DNA of 64,000 nucleotides from the NCBI RefSeq assembly GCF_028640845.1, contig NC_080540.1, positions 157,750,438 to 157,814,437 on the forward strand, given 5' to 3'. Source of the stretch: Ahaetulla prasina (Eukaryota > Chordata > Lepidosauria > Squamata > Colubridae). Under the pieces are notes generated by a model that was given only the letters and a program-made list of their open reading frames with translations, was not told where the DNA came from and ran no database searches. The translations under genes and the position numbers were made by a program. Positions 59,001-64,000 of the stretch are shown here, one piece after another. Each line of letters starts with the position of its first letter. The first letter of the stretch is position 1.

Positions 59001-61330
59001 AATCTTTTAGATCTTCCAGGTACAATTTCAGAACCATCTTTAAAATAGTATGTTTAACTGCATATTACACCTGCACAGCAAACAGCATTTTGCATTCCTG
59101 TCAATGTAAATTTATTTTGTCATTCTCAAAAAACTTTCTGGCTTGATTGAGCTGAACTTCCTTCCCCAATCAAGCAACAGCAATATATTCTAAATACAAA
59201 AATCTTCACTCCCCCCTCAAAAAAGTATTCAGCCCCAAAACATGTGCCAATACTGATATTTAAAGAGAACATTTATTTCTAAGTGTTCTTAAACCATTAA
59301 AGCAGAGCAACTGCTCTTTCCACACTAGTTTGGGTGGAAACAAGGGAGCAGTCTAATGTGGAGTTTTAATCTGGAATCTAGCATAATTGTTTCTGTTTTT
59401 GGTAGAAGTTTTCATCTCCACCACACATTCTCTCCTAAAATTTTGCTTCCCTCAACTGTTTTATGCTAAACTGAAATCCACTTTCAGCTTGGATTAAAGC
59501 TGCTATTCTATGATTAGAAACTAAACAAATTCTTTGGAGAACATTTGGAAGGTGAGGCCTCCCCTCTTACACCTACAGGAAAAATGAAAATGGTTACGTG
59601 CAAATAAGATAGTTATAGCAAACCCTTAGGCAAAATCAAAACTGTAATGCAACTTCAAGATATTAAGATTAAATCTTCAGTTATAGCATAATTCTTGCTG
59701 ACTCCATGAACATATCTATGTAATTTTCCTGGGAGTATGATACAAATTGTATTTTTCCAGGATTTCTGATTTTCCCACCTAGCATACAACTATGGTACAT
59801 CTTAATGGTCCAGGCAGTCACCTGGAATCAACAGACACACACATATTTAGTACTAACTAGGTTTCTGTTTAACTTTAAACTAAAGGTTAATTAGATACCA
59901 CCAGTAATCTGACTGTAACTTTGTTGCTGGCAATCCTTATGATTTATATTGATATATTGACCATCAATTGTGTTGTAAATGTTGTACCTTGATGAACGTA
60001 TCTTTTCTTTTATGTACACTGAGAGCATATGCACCAAGACCAATTCCTTGTGTGTCCAATCACACTTGGCCAATAAAAATTCTATTCTATTCTATTCTAT
60101 TCTATTCTATTCTATTCTATTCTAATCTAAGCAAAACATACATTCTTATATTGGCAAGTCCTCTCAACCTAAAGAATCTTTAAAAGGCTAGGTAAATTTC
60201 CATCATCTTATATCAGAACAAACTGTTTCCAGAGCAAGAAAACTTATTCAAAAACGGATTCGCAATTTACTTCAAGATTGTTACCAGCACTGCAACTCAT
60301 TCCCAAGTATTCTCATTTCTTATAAATCTACCCATTATCACTCCAGGCAACACTAAGTAGGATTTGCCTTTCGTTTTTCTCTCTTTCACTATTGCTCATG
60401 GGAGTTCCCCCCCACCACTCCCCATTAGTACAGTATGTACAAGCACATTCTTCAGCCTGATCTCCATTATTGTTCCTTTTACAAGCCCACAATTCTTATT
60501 CCCATTTTTAAACATACTTCAGTACAATAAGGAATACTGTGGGGGGAAAAAAACACCCAGTTATGTTCTAACCCATCCCAGTAAACCTCAAGAAGTCCAC
60601 GCTGTTTCATTCACATTTTGATCTCCTCAGCTGCATTATTCCCTCCCCTCACAGAAACCTTGTCTCCTATATGACCTTGCTTCTCTTAGCTTCTAAAATA
60701 AAAGCTGCTTTAAAGCTCTCTTCCCTACGAGTAACTCCCCCTCACCCACCTACCCCGTTTAGACAAGTAACCATTTCCCTCACAATTTCGCCTGCTTAGT
60801 TCTCTATAACAGATATTACATAACACAACCAGGTTTTTAGTTCGCCACCTTCCCAAGGATTTTGACCGCTCCAAGCAAGAACCACCTTGGTCGGGAATTT
60901 CGATACCGATGAAAGGAAAGGGAAAAGAGAAGATCGGTTTAAGTTGGAGCCTATGACGGTGGCGAGGTCTTCCGAGGCAGTGGCGAAGAAAGTGAGCTCC
61001 GCACGTGCACAGAGGCACTCTTCTCCTATAGATTTAAAGAAGCAACGCCCGGGTAACAGAAGGAAGAAGGGGTAAAAAAAAAAAACCGCCCCACACGCCA
61101 GAGCAAACTCCGCGTTAGGCCGCCTTTCTCTCACCGCTCCATCATTAAATACTACCGTCCACACACCCGCTCCTCTACCAGATCTAGGCTCAATAAAAAG
61201 CACGGGTGGGTCTCTGAGGGAAAGATTTTCGCCATTTCCACATAATACACATTCATCCATCCGGCTGCCACACGCCAGAGACCATCCGAAGCCACTTCGA
61301 CCGTTCCCGGCCCGCCTCACTCACTCACAT
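47008..61330 (-). CDS. PTGES3: PTGES3, p23 co-chaperone / cytosolic prostaglandin E synthase 3 (complete)
   Basis: Spliced minus-strand gene, complete. Coding exons in order: 61329-61330, 51928-52041, 51718-51787, 50811-50909, 48860-48949, 48246-48308, 47925-47949, 47008-47027. The sum is 483 nt, or 160 aa plus TAA, the normal vertebrate p23 length. The protein binds the ATP-bound closed form of HSP90 and supports client maturation, for example of steroid receptors; a glutathione-dependent PGE synthase activity has also been assigned to it. An N-terminal CS domain covers about residues 1-110 and includes Tyr9. Phe103 and Trp106, in NWLSVDFNNWKDW, are residues linked to chaperoning. The C-terminal tail (about 113-160) is acidic, contains PEVD at 139-142 (a reported caspase site) and ends EKMPDLE. 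All introns are GT-AG. No neighbour is co-transcribed. Confidence 0.97.
47220..47583. mobile_element. Diverged Tigger-like MITE, PTGES3 intron 7-8 region
   Basis: Starts CAGGTAATTCTCAACTGG and ends GTCATAAGTCAATGACTAAC; internal family motifs are rearranged. It lies 1.5 kb or less from the gene's last exons. Confidence 0.6.
47925..47949 (-). CDS. PTGES3: PTGES3 exon 7 (25 bp)
   Basis: 25 bp between TTACAG and GTAAGT, coding DSPDSDDE plus one base. It joins exon 8 to read EKMPDLE. Confidence 0.95.
48246..48308 (-). CDS. PTGES3: PTGES3 exon 6
   Basis: 63 bp, 21 codons: MMNNMGGDEDVDLPEVDGAD plus a final Asp. It is symmetric (phase 0 at both ends), so it could be skipped in frame; a p23 isoform lacking this tail piece is plausible. 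Confidence 0.96.
48378..48503. mobile_element. hAT-like MITE in PTGES3 intron 5
   Basis: GGGTGTCAAACCCGCC and GCCAGTTTGATACCCCTG ends; flanks ACCTAAAG and ATCTAAAG. Confidence 0.8.
48860..48949 (-). CDS. PTGES3: PTGES3 exon 5
   Basis: 90 bp, 30 codons: LNWLSVDFNNWKDWEDDSDE and DMSNFDRFSE, spanning the end of the CS domain and the start of the acidic tail. CATAG acceptor and GTAAGT donor. Confidence 0.97.
49944..50314. mobile_element. Tigger-like MITE in PTGES3 intron 4
   Basis: Ends ATAGGTAATCCTCAATGTAT and ATAAGTTGAGGAATACCTGT, full-length for the family. Confidence 0.76.
50811..50909 (-). CDS. PTGES3: PTGES3 exon 4
   Basis: 99 bp, 33 codons: ESKHKRTDRSVLCCLRKGES and GQSWPRLTKEKAK. TTTTAG acceptor; the donor GTAAAA is the weakest in this gene. 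Confidence 0.96.
51718..51787 (-). CDS. PTGES3: PTGES3 exon 3
   Basis: 70 bp coding CLGGNDNYKHLNEIDLYN and SIDPN, ending at codon 62 in phase 0. TTGCAG acceptor and GTAAGT donor. Confidence 0.97.
51928..52041 (-). CDS. PTGES3: PTGES3 exon 2
   Basis: 114 bp, TTTTAG acceptor and GTAAGT donor. It codes QPASAKWYDRRDYVFIEFCV and then EDSKDVNVKFDKVKLTF, the first strands of the CS domain including Tyr9. Confidence 0.97.
53340..53770. repeat. Inverted-repeat retroelement remnant in PTGES3 intron 1
   Basis: CTTGGTTGTTTCCTTGCAGA, then TGTTTCATTACCCAACTA, at the left is an inverted counterpart of CTGATGATGTTACCTAGTG, ATGAAATACAAGAAAACAGC and CAAGATCAAAGAGCACC at the right. This arrangement recalls Penelope-like elements, but identity is not certain. 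Confidence 0.45.
54091..54422. mobile_element. MITE with TACCGTATTTTTCGGAGT ends
   Basis: TACCGTATTTTTCGGAGTCT at the left; the reverse complement of the right end is TACCATATTTTTTGGAGTAT. The inside repeats the 'gcatcttata' motif near both ends. The superfamily was not decided. Confidence 0.75.
54456..54793. mobile_element. hAT-like nonautonomous element in PTGES3 intron 1
   Basis: ATGATGGCGAACCTATCTC and AAAAGGTTCGCCATCACTG ends; flanks CTATAAAA and CTATAGAA. Confidence 0.8.
56514..56852. mobile_element. Tigger-like MITE in PTGES3 intron 1
   Basis: Starts CATGTAGTCCTTGACACG and ends GTTAAATCAAGGACTAACCG. Confidence 0.73.
58543..58870. mobile_element. Tigger-like MITE in PTGES3 intron 1
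   Basis: Starts AAGTAATCCTTGATTTACG and ends TAAGTCAAGGACTAACTGTA. Confidence 0.73.
59955..60124 (+). mobile_element. Snake-type CR1/L3 LINE 3' end with ATTCT microsatellite
   Basis: The 3'-terminal segment contains GTTGTACCTTGATGAACG and CACACTTGGCCAATAAAAAT, followed by about 10 pentamer units (60078-60123). It lies within PTGES3 intron 1. Confidence 0.82.
61329..61330 (-). CDS. PTGES3: PTGES3 coding exon 1 (first two bases of the start codon)
   Basis: Minus strand GCTCGCCAT is followed by GTGAGT. The AT of exon 1 joins the first base of exon 2 (G, at 52041) to form ATG, then CAG CCT GCT (Gln-Pro-Ala), the expected p23 N-terminus. Confidence 0.88.
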
Positions 61331-61990
61331 GGCGAGCGATGTTAGCAGCGACGGCGGCTCCTACTCGTGCTCCTTCCTTTTTCTCCGTCTCTCCAAAGGT
61401 CTCGAACCGGAAAAAACGAAGGCGGGACTGGAGGTCTCCCGGCTAGGACGAGGTGGTGGCAGGGTGGCGATGGGAGCGGCGGCGACGGTAGGAGCGGCGG
61501 CGTCTCGTCCTCGGGGCTGAAAGGCCTGTTACCCACAATGCCCCGCGCGCGCGCGCTCTCGCTCTCTCTCTAGCTCGCTTGCTTCTCCAGCAACGGCGGC
61601 TCCCAGGCAGCTGGTGACGCAGCAAAATGCTCACCCCCCCCGCCCCACAGCCACCAACCCTTTCAGTCGTGTTAATGTACGCATGCGCACTACTCGCCAC
61701 CACCTTGCCGCTTCGTCGTCCTCAACGGCGCGCTTACCAAAAGCCGCCGGATGTTTTCTTCCGCGCATGCACGTTCTGCCCCCACCACCACATATACACC
61801 TTCCCAGTACGCATGCGCAAAGCTGTCTTTCGCGCACATTCTCTTGCACGGCCCGCCGTCACAATTCAGATAACGACGCATGCGTGTTTTTAACTTTCGC
61901 GCAAGTTCTCGTTTTTTCTGAACCTTCTAGGCTACGGGGGGGGGTTGACCCCTATTTTAGCGCATGCGCGGAAGAGAAAGGTTTACAGTT
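61331..61990 (-). promoter_or_regulatory. PTGES3: PTGES3 CpG-rich promoter with five NRF1-like sites
   Basis: CpG-rich DNA around and upstream of PTGES3 exon 1. It holds five palindromic motifs resembling the NRF1 consensus (GCGCATGCGC type): near 61681-61690, 61762-61772, 61810-61820, 61876-61886 and 61960-61970. NRF1 sites are typical of TATA-less housekeeping promoters. A (GC)n then (TC)n run at 61544-61575 lies close to the expected transcription start. Divergent transcription to the right is possible but no gene is recognised there. Confidence 0.72.
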
Positions 61991-62385
61991 TTAGTTGCCA
62001 GGCCACCGCTGGTCGGCTTAGGGTTGGCTGATATACTTGCTTGGTTTGATTTAGGCCACTCTATTATAAAATGGTACGATTTAATTTCAAATTCATTGAG
62101 CTGTATGTGAGAAGAACTCTGATTCCCAAAGTACATGATTAAACTTGCACTACTTGAAAAATCCTGAATTCATGATATTGTATAAGTGCACAAAAAAAGA
62201 ATCATATTGTACATGTCAGAAAGTGGGAATAAAGGTGTGTAGGAATTTAGCACCCACCCCCTCCTAGAAGAATGAAATATTTTAGAAAATATTTAAAAGG
62301 CAGAATATATTTCCCTGGATGAGAAATGGAGAAACATGTTTTAAAGAGGAAGCAACTCCCCCCCCCACCTTTGTCAATGGGCCAT

Positions 62386-62751
62386 TAACGCCTGAGCCAG
62401 TCCATTGTCTACATGACAAAGATAGAATTAGCCTACCCATCTAGCAACAGAATCTTACCACATGGCAAGGCTCAAGCAAGCTTGAGAGACAACCTACAAC
62501 ATTAGCTAAGACTCCCACCCCCTGGGAGTCTGACAACCAATCAGGATACTCTTCCTGTGCCCCAGAAAGTTCAAAGCTCAGAAAAAGCATAAAACCAGGG
62601 AGCACACAGGATCTCACCCCTTTTCTGTTCAGGAACTCAAGCCATGTGATCCTGACCACCATTAAACCATCTTTCCAAGCAGTCTCCATGTTTCCAGTGT
62701 CTTTGTCCCCACTTGGAACTGAACCCAGATGGATATTTCTTCCAACAGGTG
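62386..62751 (+). mobile_element. Probable solo LTR
   Basis: The plus strand shows a TG start, a CCAAT box (AACCAATCAG near 62535), a TATA-like CATAAAACC near 62589, an ATTAAA near 62662, and an end in TCTTCCAACA. That order is typical of a retroviral-type LTR. No internal region is seen and no target-site duplication was found. Confidence 0.5.
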
Positions 62752-62754
62752 CTA

Positions 62755-64000
62755 TACCATATTTAAGCTGCAATTTCTAGACAGCACCAAAAGGAAAGAG
62801 CAAATTATAGCTGCTGCCACCCTCCGGTTCTGATTTTTGTAGTTGGGATCCGAGCCCTTGCTGTTTTATAAACCTTGCAGCACAATTTAAGACAGGGCCA
62901 TAGGATGGTTTAGCAGATGAGAAGCCCAAAAGTGCTATAGCTAAAAAACCCTAGAACTAAAACTGCACATAAGCAGATGTATTGTTTCAGTTTTATTAAA
63001 TAACAATGCAAATTAAGCATACTTCCAAAGCAGTAAGACCAGCTGAATAGAATAGAGTTTAGTTTGGGCCATGAACACAACTGTTGATCAGAAACATCTA
63101 TACTTTTAATTCCTATGAAAACGTTGGTGATAGTTTCTCGCACACAGCTTCATTTCACCTCATGTTAAACTGCAATTCAGCTTAGCATGAGATGGGGATT
63201 TGAGACACTGACTGCAAAACCATTCCTGTGGCAGTTCAGTCACTTTCCCATTCAAGTGAGACTCCTGAGTTTGTGTGATTGTATGGAAAGTTACACAATC
63301 AGAAATACTTCTACATGGTATGGCAGACTAACCCAGACTGCAAAAATCCTGATGGCCAGAAGATGGAAACAGTGATGCAGAAAATTGTGGCCTGGTTTTT
63401 TTGGATTTTGTAGCTTGTATTTGATAGCCTTCTTGTAGGCTTTATATTGCAGACAATTTAAAATAATGTGGTATTTGGATATTCAAGGTGAGGGCTAGCA
63501 GCAAGATCTTGGTCCCAGAAACTATGCCATGGTCCTTCATTCTAGGTTGAGGTGTATATGAATTCAAATCCAGTGACGCAAGTCATTTGCTGTTCTGGTA
63601 ACATAAATGCAGATAGTTTTAGAGCAAATGGATCCTATTTATCAACCACCGCTATAGTGGTTAAATTGAAATGTTTTTTTTAAAAGATCTTTTTATCCAG
63701 CCTTTTTCATTTTTCATAAAAAGCTAATTTTTAATACCTTATTTTCCTAGTCACATTCAAAGCAATCTGAAATTGGAAAGCATCTATAACAGCTTCCTAA
63801 AGTTATTGCTTTCCTTAAAATAATTGTATGATAAAGTCACCTTCAGTTCCCCAAAGAAGTGAATTGTGTGATCTGAAATGGTTATCTCTTCTCCGTTTTA
63901 CATTTTCTTTGAAACTGACAAAGCAATGGGACACATGATGTGCATATATGCACAGAGCATATACATAGGGCATATAGATATACAAAAGAATAGCCATTGA
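62755..64000. other. Right-end DNA, no feature recognised
   Basis: AT-rich, no splice-bounded coding exon or clear repeat seen. Confidence 0.4.

Larger units (their letters stand above)
52042..61328 (-). other. PTGES3: PTGES3 intron 1 (9.3 kb)
   Basis: Bounded by GTGAGT (61323-61328) and TTTTAG (52042-52047). It contains five recognised mobile elements listed separately and long AT-rich stretches (about 55.2-56.5 kb, 56.9-58.5 kb, 58.9-59.9 kb) in which I see nothing else. Confidence 0.85.

Noticed and set aside
61329..62000. Several GC-rich frames around the PTGES3 promoter
   Set aside because: CpG-island composition effect; no splice sites or motifs support a coding gene.

Overview
The window is vertebrate nuclear DNA, almost certainly from a snake. 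It carries two intron-rich protein-coding genes on the minus strand in a dense background of squamate-type repeats. The snake reading rests on LINE 3' ends that run into AATAG/ATTCT pentamer microsatellites, a BovB fragment, squamate tRNA-derived SINEs, and many hAT-like and Tigger-like MITEs.

Region 1 (about 0.85-21.1 kb, minus): the 5' part of PRPF40B, a U1 snRNP-associated pre-mRNA splicing factor with two WW and several FF domains. I can place 17 coding exons with consensus splice sites and a continuous frame (1642 nt, 547 codons plus one base). They run from a start codon at the very end of exon 1 (21041-21043) to exon 17 (852-966); the remaining 3' exons lie left of the window. Exon 14 carries a perfect 103-bp tandem duplication that creates a second, out-of-frame splice acceptor.

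Region 2 (about 21-47 kb): CpG-rich PRPF40B promoter, then intergenic DNA. A diverged direct duplication of the PRPF40B promoter, exon 1 and adjoining intron segments sits at about 24.87-26.89 kb, upstream of the native promoter. Next to it are a CR1-like LINE end and a processed pseudogene of an OSBP/OSBP2-like gene. The rest is mostly transposon remnants, several nested and with readable target-site duplications, plus stretches where I recognise nothing.

Region 3 (about 46.1-61.5 kb, minus): complete PTGES3 (p23, HSP90 co-chaperone). Eight coding exons give exactly 483 nt including the stop, or 160 aa, the normal vertebrate length. The start codon is split AT|G across a 9.3-kb intron 1. The CpG-rich promoter (61.3-62.0 kb) holds five NRF1-like palindromes. 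A possible solo LTR and unassigned DNA follow to the right end.

Both genes are housekeeping-type and use the same strand. No operon, CRISPR, tRNA or rRNA features are visible. The odd points are the duplicated exon piece, the duplicated promoter and first exon, the PRPF40B-PTGES3 adjacency and the nested transposons; I see no evidence for an unknown multi-gene system.
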